Source: Candidatus Poribacteria bacterium
GTDB lineage: Bacteria; Poribacteria; WGA-4E; WGA-3G
Reading direction: 5' to 3'
Assembly (NCBI GenBank): GCA_028818995.1
Contig: JAPPMR010000105.1
Span: 5,299 to 69,298 of the forward strand
DNA: 64,000 bases
Within the stretch, counting starts at the first letter, position 1. The number at the start of each line of letters is the position of its first letter. Below the pieces are notes generated by a model. That model saw only the letters and a program-made list of their open reading frames with translations. It ran no database searches and was not told where the DNA came from. Below are positions 7,643-16,544 of this stretch, piece after piece. A program made the translations under genes and the position numbers.

Positions 7643-10531
7643 CTACTTCGCGTCACAGTATGCTTTGAGGTCGCAGTTTCTACATAGCCCTTCAGGACGG
7701 GATTCAATTTCAAAGTCTTTGTTTTCGATGCGTTTTACTACGCCATCAAATACTTCCATCGTCCGGTCAATGGAGTGTGCATCTTTATCAAAACTAATAT
7801 ACGGATTACCGTCATCCTCACCTGTATAGTAGAGGTGCATTTTACTAATTTTGTGTTCTGTACGCCCTTCTATGATGTGTGCGTAGATTTCCAGTTGACG
7901 GCGGTAACGATTTACCTTTTCACGTTCTCTATCAATATCCGGTTTCTTTTCCGACTTAAAGTCTACAATCTCTACTGTGCCATCTTCACCCCGAATGAGA
8001 TCCACATGTCCTTTGAGAATATACCAATCCTTGAAGAGCGACACTTCTACTTCAGTTTCGCGAAGTTTGTCCCAAGTTCCTCGCTCGCGGTTAGCGTATC
8101 TTAGGACATGATCCAGTGCAGCCTTTTGTCCGCTTGGATGTAGATAGAGGCGTTCTTGACGCGAGAGGTGCGTATAGTTGACGTTAAACCAATCAGTAAT
8201 CTTATCCTCTGTGACAATCTGTTCCTCACCGCGCAGGACAGCTTTGTGGATGTCTTCAATGGTCTGATGCACCAAAGTCCCAAAAAGGATTGGATTCCGC
8301 CGCATCGGAGCAAAGCCGAGGTCGCGATAGAATTTATATTGTCTCGCACAATCCTCAAAAACAGTGATGTGTGATGTGAATGAATACTCATTCTTCAAAT
8401 CTACATCCTTGATAGTTTCAAGAGTGAGACGTTCAGGTTGAAACGCGTTGTCTCGCCAAGCACAGGTCTTATTGTAGGTGGTTTTCAGATACTTTGATGG
8501 AGCTTGCCAACTCCCCGTTGTCTTTTCCTGACAGGTCAAGATAAGAAGATTCTGCGCTCTGGAAAATGCTGTATAAAACAGCCTTTGGAAATCGTAGTGT
8601 TTGGTTTGCTCCAAAGGTTCAAATGGTTCTTTACTGTAATATTCCTCTTGGAGTAACTCATCCAGTTCAGTGAATTGTTTGATAGGTCTTGCTTCCATTG
8701 AGCCTACGATCACAACAGGAAACTCCAACCCTTTCGATTGGTGAACTGTCATAAAGGATACACAACCACTCGGAGCATATTCGGAAGCATCCTCATATTC
8801 ATCAATTCCGCCTTCCTTGAGAAAACGTAGGAAGCGATTGAACAGATCCCTGAGATTTTTATCAAGGTATCTGGGTATTAGAACATCAATGTGGTGGAGA
8901 TACTCAAACTTACTGAGCAGCTGAGAGAAGATTGCTAAGTTACGGGCAGGTCGACTGTCTATTGCTCCGCCTTGCGTTACATCTCCAAGATATTGACTGA
9001 ACAGCGGGAACTGCAATAAGTCATAGAATAATCCTGAAAAGGCGTAATCTGGTGGCTCAGGTAGATTAAGATGTTCTTTTGCGCGTCTACGACACCATGC
9101 CCATAGCAGCTCGTTTTCAGGTTTGCGGAGTTCATCGGCAAATGCTTGGAAACATTCATCATCGTAATACTCCCAGATTTTAAGTGTAGCACCTTCTTCC
9201 CACTTCCTTGCCTCTGAGAACTGCGGGAAGAGGAAGATTAGCGCACCAATCATCAGTCGGATTTCGGTGCGCTCAAAGAATAGATTTGAGCGTGGCGAGT
9301 AGACTGGAATACCACCTGCCTCTAATGCTTCTGCTAATTCAATGACTTTTTCATTTCGCACTGATCTAAATAGAAAAGCCACTTGATTCCAATCTGTCAA
9401 TGTTCCACCATTCTTGAGTCGGTTAAGAAAGGTGAGAACTTCTTCGTGCCAGTTCGCATCGCCCGAATCACCGGCGACTCTTAGGACTGTAGGAACATCT
9501 GTGAAATCCTTTTCGGTGTTGGGGACGATTGTTTTCTCATGACGGAAAGTCTTATCTTCAACTGTCCAATCGAAGCTGTCCATCCACTGGTTATAACATT
9601 CGATAATATCTGGGTGGGAACGGTAATTGGTTGTAAGTTTGACCTGTTGGCAGGCACCTTCTGGGAAGTTCTGTGGGAATTCAAGGATGTTCCGTATTGT
9701 CGCGCCTCTAAATCGGTAAAGCCCCTGGTCGTCATCACCAACGACACAGAGATTGAAATCCGGTTCTGCGAGTTTGAATAGGATACGTTCTTGAATGGTG
9801 TTGGTGTCTTGATATTCGTCAACCATCAAATACTGGATTTTATTGCGGATTTTATCAAGTATTTCCGGGTGTTTATCAAGCAGTCGCAACGCTTCAACTT
9901 GTATGGTGGAAAAGTCGAGAGCGTTTTCCTCATCAAGATGTGCTTGATATTGTTGATAACAGCGTCCCAATGCTTGAACTTCTGACTCATCGGCATTCAG
10001 TAGGTCTTCAGGGTTAAGTGCTTCTTCACTCACCTTATTTACCCACGTCATAAGACGTTCCGCACTCCACCAAGAAGAAGTTCCCCTGTTACCGACAATA
10101 TGTTCGATCCCCTCTATATCCAAATAGTCGGAGATGCGTTGATAGATGAAATACTGCTGGTCGAATTGATCTAACAACGTGAAGTTTCGCTTTAAACGGG
10201 TAAATTCACGGTTCTCTTCAAGGAAGCGAAGACAAATTGAATGGAACGTACCAATATACATCTCATTGAGGTTGACGGCGATGTTGTTTGCATCTAATCG
10301 AGACGATATTCGGGTAATGAGTTCGGCAGCAGCTTTCTCGGTGAAAGTTGAGATAAACAGCTGCTCTGGCTGTATCCTTTTTTGAGAGATGAGATAATAA
10401 ATTCGTTCAACAAGTGTAAAAGTCTTGCCAGAACCGGGGCCCGCAATAATGAGTAGCGGACCCTCTGTCATGTGGATTGCTTTCTGTTGATCGGGATTTG
10501 GTGTTGCGGTGGGGGTTTGTGTCGTTGTCAA
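7643..10531 (-). CDS. UvrD/PcrA-like SF1 helicase fused to a Cas4/AddB-type nuclease
   Basis: A 962-residue SF1A helicase. It has Q-motif NPDQQKAI (12-19), Walker A GPGSGKT (31-37), DEYQDT (238-243), VGDDDQGLYRFRGA, NYRSH, SKGLEFPVV and FYTAFSRA. The C-terminal 200 residues form a RecB/AddB-like nuclease with HVDLIRG and VDFKSEKK. A Cys in EDCARQ and three at 950, 953 and 959 (CRNCDLKAYC) match the iron-sulfur staple of AddB and Cas4. The start is TTG at 10531; beginning at the later ATG (residue 21) would remove the Q-motif. It probably opens the operon with mod and res. Such helicase-nucleases occur in repair and in several defence islands; here the neighbours favour defence. Confidence 0.85.
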   Translation of the reverse strand: MTTTQTPTATPNPDQQKAIHMTEGPLLIIAGPGSGKTFTLVERIYYLISQKRIQPEQLFISTFTEKAAAELITRISSRLDANNIAVNLNEMYIGTFHSICLRFLEENREFTRLKRNFTLLDQFDQQYFIYQRISDYLDIEGIEHIVGNRGTSSWWSAERLMTWVNKVSEEALNPEDLLNADESEVQALGRCYQQYQAHLDEENALDFSTIQVEALRLLDKHPEILDKIRNKIQYLMVDEYQDTNTIQERILFKLAEPDFNLCVVGDDDQGLYRFRGATIRNILEFPQNFPEGACQQVKLTTNYRSHPDIIECYNQWMDSFDWTVEDKTFRHEKTIVPNTEKDFTDVPTVLRVAGDSGDANWHEEVLTFLNRLKNGGTLTDWNQVAFLFRSVRNEKVIELAEALEAGGIPVYSPRSNLFFERTEIRLMIGALIFLFPQFSEARKWEEGATLKIWEYYDDECFQAFADELRKPENELLWAWCRRRAKEHLNLPEPPDYAFSGLFYDLLQFPLFSQYLGDVTQGGAIDSRPARNLAIFSQLLSKFEYLHHIDVLIPRYLDKNLRDLFNRFLRFLKEGGIDEYEDASEYAPSGCVSFMTVHQSKGLEFPVVIVGSMEARPIKQFTELDELLQEEYYSKEPFEPLEQTKHYDFQRLFYTAFSRAQNLLILTCQEKTTGSWQAPSKYLKTTYNKTCAWRDNAFQPERLTLETIKDVDLKNEYSFTSHITVFEDCARQYKFYRDLGFAPMRRNPILFGTLVHQTIEDIHKAVLRGEEQIVTEDKITDWFNVNYTHLSRQERLYLHPSGQKAALDHVLRYANRERGTWDKLRETEVEVSLFKDWYILKGHVDLIRGEDGTVEIVDFKSEKKPDIDREREKVNRYRRQLEIYAHIIEGRTEHKISKMHLYYTGEDDGNPYISFDKDAHSIDRTMEVFDGVVKRIENKDFEIESRPEGLCRNCDLKAYCDAK

Positions 10532-10853
10532 TGTCTAAAATCACTCTTTTTGTCAATTTTAGCAGAATAATGATACGAGATAACTGATGAGTGTTTTATC
10601 AATACCATAGTGCTTTAATTGGCATAATGATAGCATCTTTAGTAAAAAGAGTCAAGCATCTTCTCCTATAGACAGGCGCGAGCGAGAAAAACGATATATA
10701 TATTTACAAGTGTCACTAACGTAGAATGAAGTGATTATCGCATAATCGCGTTGTCTGCCAGAAATCCGTTTCATTGCGGAAGCCTATGCAGGAAAAATCG
10801 GATACCCGCCAGTTTGGAGATACCCGCTTTTTTAGGTTAAAGATATTGGTTAA
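10532..10853. other. Intergenic stretch upstream of the defence operon
   Basis: About 320 bases, AT-rich, with no supported gene. It should contain the minus-strand promoter of the helicase gene, but no clear -35/-10 pair stands out. I see no strong hairpin. Confidence 0.3.
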
Positions 10854-11186
10854 TCAATTTATCATCATAGTAGTCCCAGGTTTCAAATATTTGTGTCCCA
10901 GCCTTGTGATAAAATATTCAACTCCTTGAGTATGCTTTTTGTATTCGGCTAATAACCCTTTATTGCATAGCCACTGAACAGCTTCCGATAAGTTTCTGCG
11001 CACGTCTTCCTCATTGAGATCTCTGCTAAACTTATTCACGATATCATCGACAAAGTCTAATAAGTTGATAATTTCTTCATCATGCTCATTTAATTCTAAT
11101 AAGAATGACTTTCCCAAATGTTCTGATTTACCCAATTTAATCTCTTGTAATGGCAATTCTGTAATAGGTTTAACATCATATTCCAT
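10854..11186 (-). CDS. Small winged-helix-like protein, unknown
   Basis: 110 residues from an ATG at 11186, with AAGGAG 7 bases upstream; an earlier in-frame start has no ribosome site. The middle is acidic (LNEHDEEIINLLDFVDDIV). The C-terminal half (NLSEAVQWLCNKGLLAEYKK, then YFITRLGHKYL) looks like the last helix and wing of a winged-helix fold. No family name can be given. It stands alone between the helicase promoter region and the broken AlbA-type gene, and could be a regulator of the island; that is inference. Confidence 0.6.
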   Translation of the reverse strand: MEYDVKPITELPLQEIKLGKSEHLGKSFLLELNEHDEEIINLLDFVDDIVNKFSRDLNEEDVRRNLSEAVQWLCNKGLLAEYKKHTQGVEYFITRLGHKYLKPGTTMMIN

Positions 11187-11328
11187 TTTTATACTCCTTA
11201 TGGTCGGATTGACCAATAAATTATAGCGTTTAGTTAATTAATTTCAACTGATCACACATTCAATATGCAAGACGTCATGAAATCCTACATGTAGAATTAT
11301 ACGTAAAGTTAAAAAACGAGATGAACAA

Positions 11329-12485
11329 CTATCTTACGCCTTCATCTATTCGTCTTCTTACAAGATCACGAACCCGTTCTTCATCAATGGGAATATCAAA
11401 TGACCATAAGACTTTGCCTATTAGTTCTTCAACAAGATCTACCCGTTTCACCCTGCTTTGAAGATCGCGTGACAGACATCGTTTCACAGCAACAACTTCT
11501 GATTCAGAACACAATGCTCCATGCGTCAAAGAAGGCACCATGCTTCTTCCATTATGGGAAAGACCTTCCATAACATGATCTGAGACATTGTGCATTTGCA
11601 CTTTAACTTCAATTTCGCCTAAATACTCACAATGTTTATAAAATTCTCTGGTATCTTGAAAATAAGAGTTTAGTTGGTACAATAACCCTCCAAAATGTAT
11701 TCGCCTTATATTATTTTTATCATGAACCGATAACAATTTACTATGATAGACAAAGCCATATTCGTTGAATTCAAAGCATTCGTCATCCTTCAAATAACAA
11801 ACCCCTCCGCCTACCCGCCTTGGTGGAAATGGCTGATGCATGTGTAATTCATAAATAGTTGATGGTGAAATTATAGGACGATAGGGAAATATAGGCTGCA
11901 CACTTGTAGTCAATAACGGTATATTCGGACTAAGCTCACGTGGCTCCAATAAGTAACCTGTTCTGTTCTCTATACGATCCAGAATCTCATTTGCTACAGC
12001 TTGTGAATCCTGACGACGTTTGAACATATATTCAATGCGATCTATATCAGCAAGTTTATAGGGACGACTAATGCTTCCAGAACGAATATATACTTCTGCC
12101 TTGTTTTGAATTGTATGAGGGCTTGGACACTCTCATCGACATGAACGACAACAACCATATTGTCGGAGTCTGGCATATCAACGATTTTCACTGTAGGAAT
12201 GACAGCTGGATAAATATGTGTCAAGGTAGTTTCCAGTATTCGTTCTTCAAATCCATTTTCTGGAGGTATGCCATTAATCGATAAAACCTTATTCTTTTCT
12301 TTGTCGCATTCCACTCCAATTATAAGTGTCCCTCCGAGAGTATTCGCGAAAGATGATACCGCTTTCGGAATATGCTTCTTGACGTTTATCTCCCGCTTAT
12401 ACTCTACGCGTACACCTTCTGTCCATTCTTGGCAAAAGGTTTGGACATCTTCAAATGTGATTTCGTGTATTGGGTTTGTGAACAT
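11329..12485 (-). pseudogene. AlbA_2/Schlafen-type DNA-binding protein, split by a 1-base frameshift
   Basis: Two adjacent frames (12485-12042 and 12027-11329) are one gene. The N-terminal part has the AlbA_2 signature VEYKREINVKKHIPKAVSS followed by FANTLGGTLIIGVE. It continues to VHVDESVQA and then leaves frame. Reading one extra base at the GGG run (plus strand 12119-12121) restores PHTIQNKAEVYIRSGS, the usual end of this domain, and joins the second frame. The remaining 230 residues are an unassigned C-terminal domain. The break is a single missing base in a homopolymer, so it may be a real mutation or a sequencing error. AlbA_2 proteins are common in regulatory and defence contexts. Confidence 0.75.
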
Positions 12486-12558
12486 AAGTTAACTTGTCTG
12501 GAATGTGGTGCTTCAGAAATGACGAAATGGGATAATGTCTTATCGTATTACACAAGTA

Positions 12559-13872
12559 TCAATTTGTTCCGTTGACACCATCGTTGGTAAGTTTGTCTTT
12601 CACGCGTTTTAGGTCATCGGATACTGTGGAGTCTTTGATATACTCGGTATTCTTGATGGCTTCTTGGAAATCGTATTTTGCTCCCGACAGGTTCCCCATT
12701 GCTTCCTTTATCTCGCCCCGTGTGTGATAGAATAAAGCGGTGTTTGGATCTTCTTCTATAGGATTGTTTGAATGTTGTTCTATGGCAATATTAATGTCAA
12801 TCATGGCATTTTTATACCACTCTTGGATTTTCTCTGTATTCTCAGATTCTGATTCGGATTTGGCAAGATGTAGTTGTGCATCCGCCCGATTGTTGTAGGT
12901 GTCAGCATGGGCTGGACTTAATCTAATTACTTCGTCAAAATCGTAAATAGCGTGCTTAAGGAGTTGTTGTTTTTCAGATGGATCACTTTCGGCAGTAATA
13001 GATTGACTTAGGACAGATTTAGCTGTTCCTCGTGCTTTATAAGCTGTGGAAAAATCTGGGCATAATCTTATCGCTTCGGTATAATCATCAATAGCACTCC
13101 GAAGTAGTTGTTGTGCCTCAACTAAAGCCTCTTCATCAATTTTAGATACAGCCAGTGACTTTCTCGCATCACCACGATTGATGTAAGCTATAATATAGTT
13201 TGGGTGTTTTCGGATGGTTTTATCTAAGTTATCTATTGCTTCAGTATAATGTTTAGTCTTGATTTTTCTCTTGCTTTTAACTAAATAGTCATAAGCTTTG
13301 ATTTGTTTTCTGTTTTGCCACTGTGTTAATGTTTCTATTTCATTTGTCTGGGAAAGCAATCCATTGAGAATGTTTGAGGTAACAGCTGCACTATAATATT
13401 TACCACTTCCAAAGTTGACCCCTATGAACAATCCCTTACCGTCCAGCAAGGGACCCCCACTATATCCATCTTCAGTGTCGGCTGTTGTCTGCAACCATTG
13501 TCCGTTGTTCACGGATCTATGATATACTCCTTCTTTGGTCTCGTATTTTCCATCAATACAGCCAATTGCTTGTACGAATTCTCCCTTTTTTATCATATCA
13601 CTGTTACCGATTCGAAAGCGCGTACCTATACCTGATACTTTCAGGATGACAAGATCGTTTTTATCATCAAATGCGACTACACCTTCAACATCATACTCTG
13701 TATTAGAATCTAATAGTTTTGCTGACACTGATGTTGCGCCTGCAATACAGTGAATATTTGTTGCAATTAGGTTCTCTCTGACAAAAAAACCGGTGCCAGA
13801 AGTACCAGAAACTTTATTTTTGATAGAAACGATCATAGGTTGGTTATAGGTTTCTTCATTACATTGCTGCAT
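12559..13872 (-). CDS. Trypsin-like serine protease with C-terminal TPR repeats
   Basis: 437 residues. The N-terminal 180 form a chymotrypsin/HtrA-fold protease with GTGFFV, catalytic His41 (TNIHCIAG), Asp73 (DDKNDLVIL) and Ser138 (GYSGGPLL). No signal peptide is seen, so it probably acts in the cytoplasm. From about residue 190 there are four or more TPR units (for example HYTEAIDNLDKTIRKHPNYI and YDFDEVIRLSPAHADTYNNR). Proteases fused to TPRs recur in bacterial conflict systems, and this gene lies beside the AlbA_2-type gene at the end of the defence island. The triad looks intact. Its target is unknown. Confidence 0.8.
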   Translation of the reverse strand: MQQCNEETYNQPMIVSIKNKVSGTSGTGFFVRENLIATNIHCIAGATSVSAKLLDSNTEYDVEGVVAFDDKNDLVILKVSGIGTRFRIGNSDMIKKGEFVQAIGCIDGKYETKEGVYHRSVNNGQWLQTTADTEDGYSGGPLLDGKGLFIGVNFGSGKYYSAAVTSNILNGLLSQTNEIETLTQWQNRKQIKAYDYLVKSKRKIKTKHYTEAIDNLDKTIRKHPNYIIAYINRGDARKSLAVSKIDEEALVEAQQLLRSAIDDYTEAIRLCPDFSTAYKARGTAKSVLSQSITAESDPSEKQQLLKHAIYDFDEVIRLSPAHADTYNNRADAQLHLAKSESESENTEKIQEWYKNAMIDINIAIEQHSNNPIEEDPNTALFYHTRGEIKEAMGNLSGAKYDFQEAIKNTEYIKDSTVSDDLKRVKDKLTNDGVNGTN

Positions 13873-13931
13873 AATTTCGCTGTACCTCCATTAAACACAC
13901 CAGTGTATTGTGCTAACCCTTCTACCGTTAA

Positions 13932-14049
13932 TTATTCCGCAGTGGAATCGGTGTTGTCCTCAGATTTTGTCCAGTTCACGATGGAGATACCGATACCTAT
14001 TCCGATGAGGTAGAAATAATAGTGATATTATCAAAAACTTTTTGACCAA
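13932..14049 (-). pseudogene. Possible frameshifted tiny membrane protein
   Basis: A TTG at 14049 with AAGGAG about 5 bases upstream begins VKKFLIISLLF. A hydrophobic run (FYLIGIGIGISIVNW) followed by a polar tail ending in TAE lies in another frame, with its stop at 13932. A one-base shift near the TTATTT stretch would join them into a roughly 39-residue single-span membrane protein. The good ribosome site and hydrophobic continuity are the only support. Confidence 0.3.
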
Positions 14050-14059
14050 TAGTTCTCCT

Positions 14060-14332
14060 TTACGCGATTGGCGGTTTGTCGTTAAGTTTAAACAAAGCGT
14101 TAAACGCCTCCGACATCATATCTTGCATCGTCATATCTTTTTCAATGCCAAGAATCCTCAGTTGTTTGTAAACATCATCACTGAAATATCCACCAATATG
14201 GCGTTTGTCCTTTCGCGATGGTCTCACATTTTCAGTAGGTTTAGGAGTTGGTTCTACTTCAGTTGTAGTCTCTTGTGGCTTTAGTTGGTTTTCATTCTCA
14301 ATGAAAACCTGCGATAATTTCTTTTTTTGCAT
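14060..14332 (-). CDS. Ribbon-helix-helix partition partner (ParG/Omega-like)
   Basis: 90 residues: a flexible polar N-terminus with Thr, Pro and Glu, then a C-terminal RHH-like region (RHIGGYFSDDVYKQLRILG, then MTMQDMMSEAFNALFKLN). Size and layout match ParG-type centromere-binding proteins, in which a mobile tail stimulates the ParA ATPase and the RHH dimer binds DNA repeats. It starts 4 bases after the parA stop, so the two are one operon. Its likely operator/centromere is the repeat tract at 14971-15133 upstream of parA. Confidence 0.7.
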   Translation of the reverse strand: MQKKKLSQVFIENENQLKPQETTTEVEPTPKPTENVRPSRKDKRHIGGYFSDDVYKQLRILGIEKDMTMQDMMSEAFNALFKLNDKPPIA

Positions 14333-14336
14333 TAGA

Positions 14337-14957
14337 TTATACCCCCATTTCCTTAGCGATATATTTGTAGAGTGCTTTTATTTCTTGTGATGCTTTCCCA
14401 CGCGGTTCATACTCTTGGACGGTGAGTCCGGAGATATATGAATGGACGAAAGCGATACGGCTTCCGATCTCACATGGAGCACACACCACACCGTAATGTT
14501 CTATTGCTTTGCGTGCCTCAACCGCAAGGTCTCCGCGAGCAGGCACTGCATTCAAAACAACATGTGCTGGAACGTCTGCAAGATTTATTATCTTTATTGT
14601 TGAGCTGATTGCTTTCAGGTCTATCAATGAAGGTTTACATGGAATAATCGCGATATCTGCAGCATTGGCCGCGTCAAGTACAGCAGATTCCGTATGTGGA
14701 GCAGTATCCAAAATTGTAAGGGTGGCTCCGTTCTCTTTCGCAAGATGAAGCGTCGATTGCAACCGAGATGAGTGGGCTGAGATGACCGCAGGGGTATCAT
14801 GCTCACGAGTATCTCTCCATTCTGCAGCACTTGCCTGTGGGTCAAGGTCGATTAGTGCAGTCGTATGTCCCGCTTTTTCCGCCGCGACAGCGAGACTAAG
14901 AGCCAGAGTTGTTTTTCCAGTGCCACCTTTCCTACTAACGATTGCTATCGTTTTCAT
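14337..14957 (-). CDS. parA: ParA/ParF-type partition ATPase
   Basis: 206 residues starting at MKTIAIVSRKGGTGKTTL, with the deviant Walker A KGGTGKTT near residue 10 and the Walker A' DLDPQASAAEW near 37. A longer in-frame extension upstream is ruled out because it would run through the repeat tract and gives Cys/His-rich nonsense. This is the small ParF/type Ib class, which has no N-terminal HTH. It drives segregation with the RHH protein encoded 4 bases downstream. Confidence 0.9.
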   Translation of the reverse strand: MKTIAIVSRKGGTGKTTLALSLAVAAEKAGHTTALIDLDPQASAAEWRDTREHDTPAVISAHSSRLQSTLHLAKENGATLTILDTAPHTESAVLDAANAADIAIIPCKPSLIDLKAISSTIKIINLADVPAHVVLNAVPARGDLAVEARKAIEHYGVVCAPCEIGSRIAFVHSYISGLTVQEYEPRGKASQEIKALYKYIAKEMGV

Positions 14958-14970
14958 GTGTTCACTTCCG

Positions 14971-15133
14971 TGTGCACACGTGCAAGTGTGCAAGTGTTGA
15001 TGTGTGCGAGTGTTAAATAAAACGAAAAAAAACAACATGCGTTGCACACGTGCAGGTGTGCAAGTGTTCAAAGGTTCAAGTATGCACTGGTGTACGTGTG
15101 AAGGTGTGCATGTGTGCACACGTGCAGGTGTTT
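14971..15133. repeat. Centromere-like (parS) repeat tract upstream of parA
   Basis: At least ten degenerate direct copies of a short word close to GTGCACACGTGCA / GTGTGCAAGTGTT follow one another on the plus strand (TGCACACGTGCAAGTGTGC near 14973, TGCACACGTGCAGGTGTGC near 15046, and again near 15114). A few spacers interrupt them. The tract lies directly before the parA ATG, where ParF/ParG-type systems have the centromere and operator. The CACGTG cores are palindromic. Confidence 0.7.
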
Positions 15134-15175
15134 AAATCTCAAAGGTGGTAGAGTTCCGTCACGTCCTTCCGTATA

Positions 15176-15199
15176 TAATTTCCCGGTAGGGTGGGAAAT
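15176..15199. promoter_or_regulatory. Inverted repeat between partition and SRAP genes
   Basis: AATTTCCC and GGGAAATT form an 8-bp stem with an 8-base loop, in the non-coding stretch 15134-15437 between the divergent parA and SRAP genes. No T-run follows, so it is an operator or a weak hairpin rather than a terminator. Nothing else firm is visible in that stretch. Confidence 0.3.
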
Positions 15200-15437
15200 T
15201 CGGGTTTTCATCTACATGACAACAACGAATTCATAAGACGTTAAGGATATACTCTCGATTGTTAGAGTTTTATGGAATGGCATGGTAGTGGCACCTCCTT
15301 AAAAGTTGCGGGTCGCCGCAGCAAACCCGCCTGCCGTTTGTACCAACGCCGCCCTTTTTATTCCCTTAATTGTACTGACTACATCAGATTTTTCGTATAA
15401 ACATGTAAACTTGTTTGTGATATTAGGAGAGATAAAA

Positions 15438-16106
15438 ATGTGCGGTCGTTATACGGCAATACAGTTATCGTTATTCGGGGACGATATTGACATACCGGGT
15501 AATATTCCGCCCCGTTACAATATTGCCCCAACCCAAGATGTCGCGGTGATTACGAATGCGACGGCAGATGGTGGTAGAAGGGTTGAATTTCAGCGGTGGG
15601 GACTAATTCCATCTTGGGCAAAAGACCCGAAAATCGGCAGTCGCATGATAAATGCGCGTTCAGAAACATTGAGCGAAAAACCGTCGTTCCGAAATGCTTA
15701 CAAACGGCGACGATGTCTTATTTTGGCGGATGGTTATTATGAGTGGGTCGGTGTACCAGGGCAGCCAACGAAACAACCTGTCTATATCCGCTTCAAATCC
15801 CAAAGTCCGTTTGCATTTGCGGGGTTGTGGGAGGAGTGGTTTAACAAAGACATTGACGAGTCGATCCGATCTTGCACCATAATTACCTGCCCACCGAATT
15901 CTATGTTAGAGAGGATTCATCACAGGATGCCTGTTATTTTACCAGCGGACACTCATGAACAGTGGCTTGACCCTGGAGAACAGAAATTAGAGACACTGCA
16001 ACAGCTGTTGCAGCCGTATTCTGGAGATGAGATGGAGGCATACGCAGTATCAACGTTCGTTAATAGTCCTAAGAATGATTCGCCAGAATGTATAGTACCT
16101 CAGTAA
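15438..16106 (+). CDS. SRAP-family (HMCES/YedK-like) abasic-site protein
   Basis: 222 residues starting MCGRYTAI; Cys2 is the catalytic residue that forms a thiazolidine link with abasic sites in single-stranded DNA, which fixes the start. AGGAG lies 9 bases upstream, and a longer upstream frame would bury Cys2. Other family marks are NARSET (Asn and Glu of the active site), GYYEWV and HHRMPVIL (active-site His). The protein shields abasic sites during replication. An unusual feature is QLSLF at residues 9-13, identical to the bacterial sliding-clamp-binding consensus. It ends at a strong terminator and lies ahead of the DnaE operon. Confidence 0.9.
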   Translation: MCGRYTAIQLSLFGDDIDIPGNIPPRYNIAPTQDVAVITNATADGGRRVEFQRWGLIPSWAKDPKIGSRMINARSETLSEKPSFRNAYKRRRCLILADGYYEWVGVPGQPTKQPVYIRFKSQSPFAFAGLWEEWFNKDIDESIRSCTIITCPPNSMLERIHHRMPVILPADTHEQWLDPGEQKLETLQQLLQPYSGDEMEAYAVSTFVNSPKNDSPECIVPQ

Positions 16107-16145
16107 AGACGTCCCAGTTTTAGCACGTCATCATGCACTTTAATT

Positions 16146-16180
16146 GGGCTGGAGTTATTCTCCAGCCCTTTCTGTTTTTA
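16146..16180 (+). terminator. Rho-independent terminator after the SRAP gene
   Basis: GGGCTGGAG and CTCCAGCCC form a perfect 9-bp stem with a TTATT loop, followed by a T-rich tail. It lies 40 bases after the SRAP stop. Confidence 0.9.
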
Positions 16181-16231
16181 ACAACTTTCCGAACACTTTT
16201 TATAATTACTAACTTTAAGTAAATTTTTTTG

Positions 16232-16261
16232 TTGCATAAAAGTTTTAACATTCGTTATAAT
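16232..16261 (+). promoter_or_regulatory. Sigma-70-type promoter for the DnaE operon
   Basis: TTGCAT and a perfect TATAAT are separated by 18 bases in an AT-rich tract, 40 bases before the first ATG of the 16.3-20.7 kb gene run and just after the terminator of the previous gene. Confidence 0.7.
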
Positions 16262-16300
16262 AATCTTCCTATTAAATGAAAATGGGAGAGGTGGTTTTGA

Positions 16301-16531
16301 ATGTCTATTGATAGGACAACATTTTACGAAAAGGTTGAGATGGCGAAAGAACGGATTATCAACCTAAACGGCAAGCAGAAACGTTGTGATCGTAATTGGT
16401 GGTGTTTACTCTCTGAAAAAGTGTTCTCTATTAGCAGATATGTGAATAGAAACGATCCAGATTTATCCAAAGTGTTGATAGAAGTCGTCGCTTGGATAGA
16501 GTTATGGGTCTGTTCAAAGGATTCATTTTAG
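16301..16531 (+). CDS. Small unknown protein, first gene of the DnaE operon
   Basis: 76 residues with GAGGTGG 8 bases before the ATG and a good promoter upstream. It is basic and Trp/Cys-containing (KRCDRNWWCLLSEKVFSI), with no recognisable domain. It is followed after 13 bases by the next gene. Position suggests a replication-linked accessory role; this is inference only. Confidence 0.6.
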   Translation: MSIDRTTFYEKVEMAKERIINLNGKQKRCDRNWWCLLSEKVFSISRYVNRNDPDLSKVLIEVVAWIELWVCSKDSF

Positions 16532-16544
16532 TTAGGGGGTTAGC

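Noticed and set aside
14966..15140. CRISPR array (short repeats upstream of parA)
   Set aside because: Repeats are too short and degenerate, without constant-length spacers; no cas genes.
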